From Paragordius varius (lineage: Eukaryota; Nematomorpha): a stretch of DNA of 64,000 nucleotides. This document shows positions 11,707 to 26,900 of the stretch, piece after piece. The position numbers were made by a program, and so were the translations under genes. Position 1 is the stretch's first letter, and each line of letters begins with the position of its first letter. The stretch is taken from the NCBI GenBank assembly GCA_964247055.1, contig OZ176051.1:14136001-14200000 (forward strand). Direction: 5' to 3'. Under the pieces are notes generated by a model. That model saw nothing but the letters and a program-made list of their open reading frames with translations, had not been told where the DNA came from and did not search any database.

Positions 11707-12824
11707 CACTAGACAACAAATTTTAACTTTTTAAACTGCCATTCTTGTAAATTTAAAATTTATTTCATTAAAGTACATAATTAATATATCTGAAAAGAAA
11801 ATTGGTCTAGCATTCAAGAATTTTTTTATATTAGAGTTTATCGATATTTTTTGGCCCCGATTTAACATTAAACTCGAAATTTCGAAAATTAAAAGTTTTA
11901 GATATGAAGCCATGTATTTTATATCATTCGAGAGCGCAAAAAACTGCATCATTTAAATGGTAGTAAGTCATTTAAATCAATCGGATGTGAAAGTTATTTG
12001 GATTTAAATGGTCGAAATTTTCAATCCTTAAATAAGTGAAGAATTTTCACAGACAAACTAATTTGAAAATCATATAAATTATTTTAATATAATTATTAGG
12101 GTTATATTAGTATTTAATTGAAAAAAAATGTTTAAAAACGCTTGGTTTGCTTTTTTAATAAAAATTATTATTATCATAAATATTTTACCTATGGATACTA
12201 AAATGCATAGTTGTAACTGTAAATTTATTACATAATGGCTATAAAAGATCAAAAATACCTTAAACTTTGTTTTTGTCCTTAAAATTTCGAAATTATCAGC
12301 CTCGTAAAGAAAAGAAATTAATATTGATGAGATGGTAATTTTAAAAAAACAAAAAACTTAAAAATGCCTGTTTTGAGTGACATAAAATCAATAAAAAAAT
12401 GTTTTAATCAAAAAAACTTTCTTGTATTATCTTTTTTGGACATTCATCACCATCTAAACAAAGTTTGAGCTATTTTCATCCATTAGTTTTAAAAATATAA
12501 TAATTAAAAAAAATGCTCTTGCTTCGCGCGTTTGTCGCTCTTTGTGTCCAATATTGACTGTCGATGTAATACATATTAGTATGCATTTTATAGAGTTTTT
12601 ATTACTTTTTCGATTGATATATTACAAATGGGCATTACTTGGATATTTTCAAAGAAAAACATTTTTTAGTAAAATTTTGATAAAGAGGGCGCATAATCAA
12701 AAGAATCAAATTATACAAAATTCTTCCATCGGGTTATAATTTTTATTTCAGATTTACTGTTAGAATGATACTAAATATTAGAAAATTCATAAAACTCGAG
12801 TGGCAGAAAAATTTGTTGTCCAGT
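11707..12824. mobile_element. CACTA-like MITE copy 1
   Basis: Terminal inverted repeats CACTAGACAACAAATTTT (left) and AAAATTTGTTGTCCAGT (right), about 1.12 kb, with no transposase. Copy 2 (35610-41341, interrupted by a hAT) is similar throughout. Termini beginning CACTA together with the 3-bp duplication at copy 2 suggest the CACTA/EnSpm superfamily. Here the flanking trinucleotides are not a clear duplication. Open frames inside (11731-11952, 12542-12739) recur in decayed form in copy 2 and show no protein motif. Confidence 0.75.
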
Positions 12825-14265
12825 TTAATGGTTGGATAATTAGCATAATTTGCAGATACATTGAAAACGTTCTGGGCGGCGTGTGTGAAATTATAAAAGT
12901 GCTAATATGTATAAATAAGAATATGTTTAAAAGTTATATCACATTATTACCATATATTTTACTAAAAGAATAAGCGTGCCAGATTAATTAACTATTTTGG
13001 ATGGGTATTAAAATCATAGTTGTTAAAGTCCTAAAAAATGGGGTTATCTAGCATCTATAGGTATATTAACTCCAAAAACTGATTTTTTGGCTATCCCGAG
13101 AAAATTTTTGGTATCAACCTTTTTAAAAATTAAAACACTCTTCATAAAATTTTGCAAATTGTTTATGGTGGTTTAAAATTGTAAAATTTGGGTAAAATTT
13201 TTGAACAGCTTCTTGACATTATACCTGAAAGCATATGGATTAACATCGGTATAGATTTTTAAACAAAACGATACTGTTAAATGATTTCCTTTCAATGGCA
13301 AACTTTGAATTTAATTAAAAAATGTGATTGTTGCATTTTGGATGTTTTACATTATATAAATGTAAGCTAATTAAACTGATAATATTTTTTTATATATTGT
13401 ATATCGATTGGTATAGTTTGAGCCGCCATTGGAAAAAAAATAAAAAGTTTCTTAAACTTCTTCAAAAACAGCGTGAACTGATAAATGATTTTTTTGCATT
13501 CACTTTTATTATATTATATAAAATTCTGAAAACTTATGAGCATCAATATTGAAAACACGATTAGTGAATATAATTAATTTTTTAAATTTACGGAATAATC
13601 ATCATTTTAAATTAATTTTTTCTAATATAATATAAGAAATTAAAGGTGAATATTAAGGAATTTTTATTACAAAATTAATTAACTTTTACAGTATGAGTAA
13701 GTATACATCTAGAAAGTTATTATTTATTGCCAAATACCACATGCAACAAAGTGCAATATTATTGGAGGCTTATAGTTATTTTTTCACTTTTTACTATTAT
13801 TAGCCAATAATAATTTTCTTTGTAATATTAATAACTTTCTAGCAATATATACTCCATACTGTATATTTAGTAAAAAAAATGGTCATGATGTTCGACGTTT
13901 TATGCAAAGTTTTTTTATGTTGAACGAAAAATATAATTTTTATACAAATTTTTCAGATTTTTTATATAATTGATTGGTTTTTGTTAATCTTATTATCATC
14001 AAATTTAATTAAAAATGAAATTAAAATATTGTTAAAAATATTAAAAATAAATCTAAAATATTTAATATACTTTTTTGTTTAGCCCCTATGAGAATTCTCC
14101 AATATCCATAAGGGAATTAGGTTTGTATAACTTTAAAATAAGCTTGAGCAATTATTAGATAAAACTATTCATCAGAATTAACTAATTATAATAACATCAC
14201 TGGGGAAAAGATTATAACATTTAAAATAAAGATTTTCGCATTGTATATATGTTATTTTTTTAAAA
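12825..14265. other. AT-rich stretch with no recognised gene
   Basis: No splice-consistent exon was recognised. A 74-codon open frame at 13328-13552 is hydrophobic and lysine-rich but lacks an ATG start and any known motif. The missing 5' exon(s) of the M13-like gene could lie here or further upstream, but I could not identify them. Confidence 0.4.
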
Positions 14266-14562
14266 CAGATTGTGTACAACATATATGAATTCGCCGGCCG
14301 CAATGAATCATACGTGGGTCTCACTTAATATATATATGGACATTCATAAATATTTGTAGATATTCCAAACAAAAGAGTGTAAAATACAAACCCAATATAA
14401 CAATTTTTTCTAGTTCTGCCTATTGAAATTATTTAGAAAGATTGATTCAGAAATATCAATTTTGTTAAAATTAGTTGGCATTTTTTGCAAATTAAGAATT
14501 TTAAACTTTTTCGCGGGCCGCCCATAAATTTGTAGGAGGGCCGCGTGTGGACATCCCCCCTG
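14266..14562. mobile_element. hAT MITE family T copy 1
   Basis: About 300 bp running from CAGATTGTGTACAACATATA to GGACATCCCCCCTG, with ccggccgc and gggccgc blocks just inside the ends. The flanking octamers TTTTAAAA (14258-14265) and TTTTAGAA (14563-14570) match at 7 of 8, the duplication size of hAT elements. No coding capacity. Three further copies lie in the window. Confidence 0.7.
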
Positions 14563-14939
14563 TTTTAGAAGAATCGTTCAAATCAGAACTTATTGAAAAT
14601 TTTCTTCCTTAACGTTTGAAAAAGTAATTTATACCAAAGCAGTCAAGTGCAAGGCTTGTGTCACTATATTATATCGAAATATTTCATTGGCAAATGAACC
14701 ACATGGTGATGGATAGGCCGCCATATAATATTATGTTATAAAACAAGCAAATTATTGCATTTCAAAATTATATTTTAGTTGCTTTAAGTACATACACATA
14801 CCTCCATCGAAATCAGATTAAGCGCACTTTCGAAATAGTTTCTATAAAATGGTTAATATAGATATATACAGCATTTAAACTTAAAAAGAAACCCCCAAAA
14901 GCCTTATAATTAATTATATAATATGCATTAGCACTAATA

Positions 14940-15468
14940 CTCTCATCATACCAAAGTTAAAACACACCAGGGAGTGACAGATGCTATTGAAATAAACCAA
15001 GGCGTCTATCAGGGGTCAGCAATCAGTCCGTTAGTATTTATAACATGCATGGACGAAATTTTAAAAAAAGTGAGGCAACATGGTGGCTGGTATTTTCTTT
15101 ATGCAGACGACCGAATAGTGCTGTCAGACGAGTAGCGTGAATTGAAAGAATTGGTGGTTAAATGGATTGATAAGTTACGACGATGCGTTTAAAATTTATA
15201 AACAGAAAACGGAACTTATAAATTTCTGTGGGAAAAAACGAGAAATGGAATTAGGAGAAGTGTGGGTATTAAAAGGTCAGGAATGCAAATATTTAGGATC
15301 TATTTTAGCAGCAGATGGTTCTTTAGCGCATGATATAAATTTAAGACTTCGTAATAGTAGGGCAAATTATAAAAAGATCTCAAATGTTTTGTGCGAAAAT
15401 ATTGAACTTAAAGTCAAGGGTAAGATTTTCAGTGCTGTTGTACAGCTTACAATGATTTACAACTAATA
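14940..15468 (+). pseudogene. RTE-type LINE fragment 1
   Basis: The stretch corresponds to the middle of the 449-codon ORF at 37254-38603. It reads from the region of HQG-GPIKIN through INQGVYQGSAISPLVF, FLYADDRIVLSDE, the CKYLGSILAADGSLAHDIN block and VKGKIFSAVVQLTMIYN, where it ends. It lacks both ends of the element and has an early stop, so it is a dead fragment. It lies upstream of the first recognised exon of the M13-like gene. Confidence 0.85.
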
Positions 15469-15973
15469 TATTATTCTAGTCATTTAAGCGCATTTATTTT
15501 CGATCATAATTCTGAAGCTTTTAGCTATCGAATTATATATGAATTATAAAGAAGGCTTTTTTACGTACTATATATTACTTGGCTCATTAAGGTAATATTG
15601 ATATTTACGTGAAAAAATGTAAAATTTCGGTAGCCAGACGCGCGTTATACAATTTTTGTATTATTATTTCACTCACATTACACCCAATGCAAATAAATAT
15701 TATAGAAAATATTAACAATACATTTTATCTTTATTGTTTAAGGCTATCCTCGTTAAATTTTTTCCCAGAATTATATATTGCGTAGTATATGACTTCATTA
15801 ATATTCAAAAAATTACTTATATAAAAAATATCAGCCATTTATATAATTTATTTTTCTAAGAGCATCTATGTTATCACGCTACTTTATCCTCATATTCTTA
15901 GGATTAGAAATCCATGCAATAAGTATAATCATTACATTATAATTTTAAATTTCATCTTTTATAATTTAATCAG

Positions 15974-18900
15974 ATTGTCAATCTTCTGCGAATGAAACCT
16001 GTTATGAAGCTATAAAAAATACGTTTGGATTAAACAATCCATATGCTGAAAAAAATCGAATTGCATTTTCCACAACGTTGCCGATCCCCAGGAAATATAT
16101 TAAAGTCTCCGAACTTTTGGGTATATAATACTTCTTTATTATATTTAATATGTTTCGTAAAGTACCAAAATTTTGGAATCCATGCATAATATTTAAGCCG
16201 ATCTATTTTAGTGTTAAGAATATGAGAAAAGTTTTAAACTTTGTTAAATTTGTGGTTAGTTTAAATTATTGTACTAATTCTATTGACATGCCATATGTAG
16301 AAATTTTTTACATCTTTTTTCATTTAGATGTGGTAATTTTAAAATATAATCCTATAAAAACTCTTGAACTTTAACACACAGTAGCGAGAGCTATTATACA
16401 TTTTGGTATCTAAATTCGATAAAAATTTACCGTTTTTATCATTACATTTTTGAATATTGTTGTTTGACATAAATATGTAATTATTAATAAAATATTCATA
16501 CCAAAAAATACCGAAATGGACAATAATATGTCCAATTAGTGTGTTAGCGGTCTTGCTAACAAAAAGAATTAAAGTTGTTATAATGGGAAATTTTTTTAAT
16601 AGCCTTATTTTTATATATATATAAATATATTTATTTAAAAATATACTGACAATGATAAATGAGTTATTTTTTTCGAATAGATAAACGTCCATTAACCAAA
16701 AAAAGCCATAGGTTGGACAAATATCATGACAAATGTTTTAATATAACTAACGATGATATGAGCAAGGATGCTTTTGCCGATTGTACTAAAAATCAAACCG
16801 GTAGAGATGAAAAAGATATGTTGATCGCCATAAATAATACTGATAATAATACTTTATTGACGAAAAGGGAAAATGTATACATAGACCAACTTCGTAATTT
16901 TTATGAATCATGTACTCAATACCACAACGCTTTTGACAATGGTACATATACATATGACAAATCTGGTCATCTTTCGCGGTCCAATGTATCAAAGTGGCTT
17001 AGGAACTATATTGTATCGTTATATGGTCCCCTCATAGCAGAGAAAAGTCTAAAAAAAATTATTTCAAACTCAAGCTACCCAATTACGATGGATAATATAA
17101 CAAAAGGTTTTTACCTCTATGGTTTGAATTCGAAATTAATAATAATACTGTTTGTGTTATGATTTATTACAGGAGGATGGGCCTCAACAAAAATTGCCAA
17201 AAATTAAATTTTGAATAAAGTGCGTTTTTAAATAAATTTTTTTTGATGTCAAGATCTTGCAAAAATTTAAATTATGGTGCTATGGGCTATGAAGATATTT
17301 TAATAAAATCCTATGCTGAGTATAGCGGCTTCTAAAAATTCGTAAAAGTGACCTAATTTTTAATTCCTCCCCTTTTGTGGCACAGTTTTATAATTCATTA
17401 CAAAATTATTTAGTTAAAGAGTTTTAAAGAAAATATTTAATAATTGTGTTTTTTCAATATCGATTTTACTAACTTTGTCAGATAAATGGGTGTGTATAAC
17501 AGAACTGTTTAAAACAATGTTTATTATAAAAAACATATTTTTGAATGTCTTTAGAAAGATATGCTAGCAATTATGAATTACAGAGCCAAGATTATGCTAA
17601 CTTCAACAACCTTATCGTGAAAAATCCCTTTTTCCATGATATCCGAATCGATTACTCTGGTGCCCTAGATTTTGCTAGTTCTCTCAATATCTCACTCAAT
17701 CAACTCAATGTAACAAAAAAATGTTTAAAAATTGAAACGAATTCCCAAGACTTAGTCGCACGTAAGCTGTATATACAATATCGCAGCCTACTGTCAAACA
17801 CGGAAGAAGCCATTAAAATGGATATAAAAGAGTTAAAGGAATCCTATTTACTTCTCTGGGGTGATGATTTGCGGAAAACACAGATGGATATAATTGAAGG
17901 ATATTTTTGGCAAATAGAGAATATACATCGCAAACTAATTCAACTTATTTCTCAGTATAACGCCAAAGATGTGAAGGTTATATCAACATAAATAATATAA
18001 TAATTAGTGATACAGCACACTTAGATGTATTAGCTAAAACTATTTATGTGCAAATATTAATCTTTTGTATATTTATAAAATTTTAAAGTGTATTTAACTT
18101 GACATCAATATAATAATTTATTGCAAATACAACCGCCAAATAACTTGAAAATTGAGAATCTTATTATAATTTTTAAAGGTGATACCATTATCTCAATTTT
18201 TAATTAGAGTAAAATCAATCAAGATTGAATTACCGATCAATTTTATTATCCATATATATAGAGCTTGCATTTCTGGCGCCGGGTGACATCATGAGGGCCC
18301 CCCTCCATTTAACCCCTTGCATTTAAAAAAAATTATTACCGTGAGCGGGAAATGTGACCCGTCATAAATAGAAATACGTGAAAAAAATGAACATTCATCC
18401 CTCCCCTTTGAAAACGACGGCCTGCTTAGTAAATGTATCAGTAATAAAAATGTAATATTAGTTCGCGAAAAGTTTGATTTAGTTAAATATAGATGTTGTG
18501 TAATAGCAGTAGTCAAACTGCATTCGAAAGCGTGGCCCGACTAAAAAATTCTTTGAAAAATGGCTTGCCTCCGAAAAATAGTGGCAATCTTTGGGTATTA
18601 ACAACATCAAAAAATATCACAAAAATTAAATATAAATTTTCATGAAACTGCCTCCCTTGACATAAATATAGCATATTATATATTTAATCCACATTTATTT
18701 CTTTATCGTATTATTATATTTTATTATTATATGGTCCTCTATTGTATGGATATTGTCCAAAATATCGAAGTGCCGTCGTTACATAGAGGTGTTGTTAAAT
18801 TTTAATTATCTAAAAAGATTGCTGCCCCGTTGTTGGGCAGAGATGTTGTTTAATTATTAGTATCTAAAGGTGTGTTATTGGATTACAATTATCTGAAAAT

Positions 18901-20934
18901 ATTGGGCCGTCGTTTTTGGGTAGTAAAGTGGAATCGGTATTATGTGATTTTTAGTTTGTGCAAATATGATTACCTTTCTCTCAATTGCGGTATAATAAAT
19001 TTCAATTTTTCCTTTTTTAATTTTGAGAACCAATAATAGGTTTTCCTGATAATACTAATTTGATGCTTATTTTTCTTGTTTGAATTATCATCCTATCTTA
19101 CCCTTCGAAATTATAGCAAAAACGATTAATTGGAATAAAACTCAAAAATATTTGATGTCATAATAAAAAAACTGAAATTTAACCGAAACCGTTTTAGGGT
19201 CCGGATCAATTTTTTTCTGATTTAGGTCCCTGTTCGATTTTTTTAATCAAAAATCCTGATCTTTTTTTTTGAAGCAGCAGATAAGTAGACGTTTTAATGG
19301 CCATGAAAACATACAATATAATTGTTCCAGTTCAAACGTAGGTCTATTTCACCTAGCAATATTGATTAATAAAATATTTTCGATGGTCCTATGTTAAAAA
19401 ACTTTAAGTGGCATTAAAAATACTTGAAATAGGTATCATAATAAAAATATAATCATAATTTGATACCTCTTTAATGAATAACAATAATGAAATAAAAATA
19501 TTTTAAATTCAAGAGCAGGGTATAATGTGTGTGGATATCCCATGTCCGAAATTAGGAAAGAAAATTAAATATTTTTGAAATTCGATCTTATAATATAAAT
19601 TTAATAAATTTTAACATAATGGGTGGCACATTGATCAAGCAATATATATAATTTTGAAAGAAAATTAACATAAAATTAATTGTTATTCTTATATCTGACA
19701 CTTTTAATTTAAAGCAAATATTATAAGGTAGGGTACATGATGATATGAACAGGTTGATGTTAAGAAAGGTAGGCGCTTGAACAATTATATAAAAGGATAT
19801 GACACAATATTTTTTTTCAAATTAAATTAAAATTTTTAAAATCCCCCTCCCCCAACTATGGCTACACTGCGTGTACAATTTAAATGTTGTTGTAATTATT
19901 TAATAAGGCGAACTCGCCAGAGATTATTACTTTGAGAGTGTTAAAATATATTAATAAAATAAAAATTTGGTAATTTAAAAATATATTTCTAAATTTGATA
20001 TATGTCACCTTTTATTCGCTCCTCTATGATGAATATAACATTTGCACGTCAATCTAGAGTGTTCTTGAACACTTCAAGCTGATCCTTGAACATTTCAAGT
20101 TGGTCCTTGAATATTTCAAGTTGGTACTTGAAAACTTCAAGTTCTTTGACTTTTTTTAAATTTCATAAATCAAATCGTAATTCATTAATCTATTTTATCG
20201 TTTTAGACCTATTATTATTTAACATAATATTAAATAATTATCTTTAATCATTCAGAAACCGTATATCATTATTAATTAAAAATTTTTTGTATTAATAAGT
20301 TTTTAACACATAATTAAGAAATATATAAGTTTTCTGGGTTATTATTTACAATTTTTTATTGAAATCATTTAAAAGTTAATAGTTTTGTTAAATTGGAAAC
20401 AAGTGGGAATAAAAAATTTTATTTTTAAATTAATAGATAGATAATAAATATAGAAAATTAGGTTAAAAAATAATAAACTAAAAAAATACATGCAAAAATT
20501 ATGGTTAACCCATAATTTAAAAATTTTAAGGACCAACTTGAAGTGTTCACGGACCAACTTGATGTGTTCAAGGACCAACTCGAAGTATATGTATATATAT
20601 ATAAAAGAACTGTTAACATTCATTCATTATATTGATTTACGTTCCCAAAAAATATAAACTTTGATGAATTCATACATATTTAAAATCCTGTTTAGCACAT
20701 ATTTAAATTATTTTTTATCTTTTACAGACTGTTAATACCACATTGGAGGAGTTGAAGACCCGTTATAAAAGCGTATGCATTAGAAATTTATTATTTTAGT
20801 TTTACATATATATGTAATCTTATAATGTAATTTTTATATATCTGTATGAATGATATCCATTTTACCATAAATTTTAGCTTCTGATTCATTAAACATAAAA
20901 CCCATAAACTGGATCCAATATTTTATTAGTTTCA

Positions 20935-20975
<41 letters not shown>

Positions 20976-23900
20976 GAAAAGGTTTTTGCTGCATCGATTT
21001 GTTAGCAAGAATAGATAGATTAATATATATTGTAAAATTTCGACTTCATGTTAACCCTTTTTGTATGAACTATAGAGTTTAAATTAAAATTGAAATACAT
21101 ACTGGAACATCTTTCTTGGTTATTTGCATAGTGCGACACTTAGATTATTAATTTACAAATACATAAGAACACAACAATTGATTAAAAGAAATATTATCTA
21201 ATTTCGTAAGACATGTGTTGTAATATGTAGCAAATGGCACAAAAAATGGTTAAATGATAAAATTATAGTGGTAATGTCAAAAATATTATAAATATATAGA
21301 TTTATGATCCGAGATATTGTATTCCGCGGCCGCACTAAAGATATAATTTAATACTTTAACACCTCAGCACTTTTAATATTGAAAAGCTTAGATTTTAAAA
21401 AACCAGATAATAATAAATGTTTTTTATTCTTTTTTCACCTCAAGACCGAAAAAATATTAACTTATTATCGATATTTGGATTGTTTTTTTACATAATAACT
21501 AGATGCATCCTCTATTGTATTTAATAGAATTCGTGCTTGTGTTATCAAAATGCGATTTTTTCATACTGGTTATAGTTAAAAAAAAATAAAAAAAATATCT
21601 TTAAACTTTTACATATCAAAAAATATACGATTAATCACATTTTTGGCGCGTATTGTTTTATATATTGAATAGATTTTAGGCATCAATTTTTTGTTAGTCG
21701 TAGTTTTAAATAGTTATCTTTGCTGTATATCCTTCATTTCTCTCAAACTTAAAGATGTTTTTATTACATATAATCTAGGTAAACCTGTATGATATTTTAA
21801 TTGAACGCCTTGACATTTTAAATATAAGTCTAACTGCATATACCACAGTAGTAATATACCTTCCTGACTTTCACCGAAATTATGATGAGTTTCTCTACAG
21901 ATTTATCAAACCATCCAATAATGAAACACACTACACCAAGTAATTTTGTTATTAAGTATTAAACATTATTCGTTTATAGAAGTCCTGGATATAAACCCCA
22001 TAAGCCTAAATTTTTATTAATTTAATACTGTGAAATAATATCATATGTATTTTTATTTAAATGACTCCACGATACCAGAGAAATTCATAAAATTGACTTA
22101 CGACATGAATGTAATGCGATAATGATGCATAAAGTATCCTACGTTTCCATTTTATTACTTTCTCAGATACCAGGGGAAAAAATTGGCCAATTATTAATAT
22201 AACATAATATTATAGGACTCAATTATCATTCTCACACAATAGTCAAACATATATGTTCACCCATTTAGGTGAGATGACCAACAGGCTCTTAAAAAATAAT
22301 CAAGATCACTTATTTTTATGAGGTCATTAGAAAACTTTACTATTTGATCAAAATACAAAGATATAATTTTGATTTAAAAGGCCTGGGTTGTTAACTGCCT
22401 TCTGTAAAATTTATCAATCATTTCAATAATTAATTATATTATTATCCCATATTGCCCGTAAAAGTATTGATAAACATGTACCGATAATTAGAAAAGATAC
22501 TTAAATAAGTTTTAGTTCAGAATGTTTCAAATTTGGTTTATATAAAGGCAATTTTCAATATCAGTTAATCGTTATCTTTGTATAGATTTAATGACATTCA
22601 TATAAGAAAGAGCCGATCACACAAATGTGTGAATTCAAAAGGAGCATTAAAGCGCAGACTTAAATATATGGCTATATAATTTTTATCCATTTCTTTATCT
22701 CACATTATTTTTACATTTCATATAAATTATCCGCTTAGAAAGCTTTCCTTTTTAGGATAAAACTGTATGATTTTTTAAAGGATTTCGATTTGAAATACCA
22801 TAATTTATATTGCTCCTAGTAAGGCTTAATAAATAAATGATTTTTAAGGCAGATTCATTATATATAATTACTAATATTTAGCTATTATTTTATACATTGT
22901 ATATAAACCGCATTGTAAAATTTATTTTTTAAATTGAATGCTCTAGAGCGTATTATGATTATGTAAAAACAATATTGGTGGCCACCAATTTGGCTTACCT
23001 ATATCCTGAATGGGCCGACATTCAAGTCACGCTTAACAAAAATTATCCATTTTTGAACGTAACCGACTCTCGTTTAAAATGTATGGATATTATGAGCCTA
23101 TTTAAAACAAATTTAAATCTTGTCATCAACAGTGATTTAGATGTACATACATTTTTGCAGGTAATATTTAAAAATTTGGAGCCCAAACTTATTAATTTTA
23201 ATATATATAGATAGACATTAACGGTATATTTCTTTAATTGCTAACTGATAAGAGAAAGTTTCATTAATGCAGAAGATCGGATAATTGTGACGAATAATAT
23301 TAATATTTTGGTGGATATGTATATTTTTTGAGCATAAATATCTGCAACTGTGTTAAACAGGCATAAGATTATCGGTATAACATGAACGACAAGATAAATA
23401 AACTTAGTTGCTTCTATTATATTTAGGTGATAACCACTAATCTAGACGCTTGCAATAAAATATAGATAGAGGCATATCCACTCCACTTACATATATATCT
23501 GATAAAGTTTTAGCCATTTTGACCTCTATATAATAGAAAAAATTTAAAAAATTGACTCAGTGAAATTTGTTTGGGACTTTTTTGTCTTATGAGGAATGAA
23601 TCACTCAATTTTTTAACTAGTGGAAGTTGAGATACTTTATATAAATATATAATAAATTCTTATTACTGATTATATTTAGGTACAAAAAATCAAACATGAT
23701 TTATCAAACACATTAACGCAAAACTTACAAATTTTTAATCCGGGAAGATTTTCTGATGTTGTAAGAACGATAATCCAACATAATATTTTAATGATTATAT
23801 TGAAATTATATTCTTGATATAACTTAGGTCGTTAAAACAACGGAATGGACCTCTATGAACCCCATACAAGTTTTTTGCTATTTATTAACACATTAAAATT

Positions 23901-26900
23901 TAGATCAGGGGTGTCCAGCACAAATGGCTTCGCGGGCCGTATTTTTTGGACCCAAAAAAGATGGCGGGCCGCATTCGAGATAAATATGGCAGACTAAGAC
24001 TGTTAAATGTAAACACAATATAATATTTATTTGCCAATTAGGTAGAATTAATCAGAAAAATTGTTTAAAAATCAACAATTTTACCAAGATTTTGTAAGCA
24101 TACTTTTGCAGATTATGGATTCCCAAGTTTTTCGCGGGCCAAACATAAGATTGGGTGGACCGCATGCAGCCCGCGCTTCGCATGTTGACACCCCTAATTT
24201 AGACTAATATACTTTTTAAATCTAACCTTAAAAAAGATTGGGTATGGTAATTTTTTAGTTAAAAATAATTATGTTTTGGCCTTTTTCTTTATTTAAAATA
24301 GTGGTCCCAACAGACTTTTATTCACGCCACACCAAAATAAAAACTTGCGCACCCCCTTTTACCTCGTCATAAAAACGATAAAAATGAAAAATCTATTATA
24401 TAAATTCATAATTATAAGATCTTCAAATATATTTTCCATACGGGGACAAATTTAGATAATTTGTTTCCAGTTTTGTTTTGTTAATGAACTAGTAACCTTA
24501 TAATTTAAATTAAAGCTCCTCATATTTCTACGCCTTCCCTTTGCGAACCACTTATTTAAAGGATTTGTTGGTCATACCCCCAAAGAACCTATTATTAAAA
24601 TATGGAACATTATACGATATTAGTTATAACTATGGTATGAAACTACGAATTATACCATTTCGATCAAAAGATGGTTTAAACATCCATAATATAATATTTT
24701 TTAATGATTTATATTTTTTTTTCAAGTTTTTTAGCGATTTTAGAAAAACAAAAATCGATTATTTTCTGATAACAATTTACCGCAATTTTAAATGTATATT
24801 TATTAATTTAAAATAATGCCCTGCTTAAACCATATGTACAATTTTAATGAATCCTAATATCATAAACACTATTTGAATTATATGATTAAAATTCTTAAGT
24901 TTAATACGTAGGTAAAATCAGTACAAATGCAATTAAATAAATTTGGCGCTTTAAAATGAGTTATTAGTTTTTCGCTATAATTTTCATTTTTTTGTTTAGG
25001 TTTCATATGGCTCCGAAATTATTGATTTTATACCTAATCTGTTTAAAATGCAATTTTTTGAACGCTTCCTTGATTACATCGGGTATGAGTATATATTTTT
25101 ATAAAAAAATATTTCACATGTTTGTAATTCAATGAAAATTAAAATTTAACAAAATGGAAAACCAAAAAACATACATTTTAAAAAAGTTTAAAGACAATTA
25201 GCGAAAACAACCATACTTCAAACCTTGATTTATCGCATATAAACTATTTTATCCATTGAATAATATAATTGTTTTTTAAAATTTATGATATCTATTCTTT
25301 ATTTTGCAACAAAAATGATGGTAGATTAATATAATCAAGGTTAAAAAAGTATGGCTATTTTTAAAAAATATTTGTATTTTGGTTTTCACAAGTTAATTTT
25401 TACTCTAATACTATCTATACTCTTGATTAATATATTTACGTATAATTTCTAAATATTATTTTACAGTTATGACCAACCTAACGGAATCACTGGTTTACGA
25501 ATTACTAATAGCACATTCATGTAAGTACAACCTAAAATATTACTATTATTTACACCAATGATACACGCCGGGCTCCAAGTATATATTATGCCACGCGAAT
25601 TCGAAAAAAAATCACCGCACAAATTCACATGATTTAAAAAATATCCTAAAATTTAACCTTTATATCATCTATTTAAATATTATTTTTAAACTAATAAAAA
25701 CTATATCTTTGTCATAGACAAAATTAATTATCAGGTAAAAGGTTATTTTAAGGCCGAACTACAGGGTACCCTTAAATTGGATTTTGTACAGTACTATGAG
25801 TTCTTTAAGGTTATAATTATCATTAATTTATATGGGAAAACAATGTCAAGGTTTTCTGTTAAAAAAGTGTGTCTGTCAATTTTAGGTTTTGTATTTATAT
25901 AAGGGATTCCAAAACACGCTCGCAGGCACATACGGCCTTGGGTAATACTTAAAAATCCTCCATATGAAAAAAATGTATGATAATATCTTATTTTGAAGCA
26001 AACAATAAAAATATCACCAGTTTTCCCTTTAGGGCATTATATTTTATGTTATAAAATTTTAAAATGTGTGTCTTTTTAAATTTGATAAGCACCGTTAATT
26101 GTTAGTTATGGATTTCGATTTTTATCCGTAAAAATATTATGTTTGTTGTCCGATTAGAGTGGATTTTTTTTAAAAAAATCAATCATTACTTTATTTGGAT
26201 ATAAAATATGTGGCCTTTCATTGATAAACTTTTAAGTGGATAGATTGTTTTTGATTCACACTTGAATTTTTGTTCGAGATGACATTTTAGGGTAGTTTTC
26301 TACCATAAAAAGTATTGAAAAAATCCTTTTGTTTAAAATTTAATGATAAAACTCCCTTCTCCGACTGCTTGAATTTTAACAATTTTGGAACTTCTATAGT
26401 CCCGAATTCGGATAGCCTCAACACAGTGGCAGACAGCTGATATTAAGTAAAAATAAAAATTTACTCAAAATTATTTATTTGTTTTTCAACAATAATATAC
26501 ATTTATGTCGGTTGTGTTCACGATTTATAAAAAATTAAGAAATGGAGGTAAAAAAGTTTGAAATGAAGATTCTTTAGAATTTTAAATTTTTTTAAAAAAC
26601 AAATAATATCATGAGATTAAACTTAATAAAGTATATATTTTAATTGCGCCAAATGCTAAAAATGTTTTTTAAATTTTTAAATTTTAATGGTGAGGGCGTT
26701 TAAAAGCCCAGAAAATCATGTAAAAATTACATGACTTTATAAAGTATATCATATATGCCCAAGGCAACCGAATAATTGGAAATATTTGATCGAATAAATA
26801 TTCATGATTATTGTTACTTTATTTCTAAGTTCATTTGAAATTTAATAACAGTTAATGCCCTGGTAATATAATATTATGCGGCTCCCATATATTTTTGAGT

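Noticed and set aside
13328-13552. Hydrophobic 74-codon frame considered as the membrane-anchor exon of the M13-like gene
   Set aside because: No ATG, and no donor in the phase required by the exon at 15974.
15539-15591. ATG with hydrophobic codons and an AAG/GTAATA donor, considered as first exon of the M13-like gene
   Set aside because: It ends in phase 2, whereas the exon at 15974 needs phase 1. The frame does not join.
16659-17162. Single-exon gene starting at ATG 16659
   Set aside because: The real exon starts at 16681 after a good acceptor and joins in phase to exons on both sides. The ATG and the last codons are intronic.
24541-24816. 91-codon open frame in intron 7
   Set aside because: No motif, no ATG at the proposed start, AT-rich residue bias. 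Not needed for the spliced gene.
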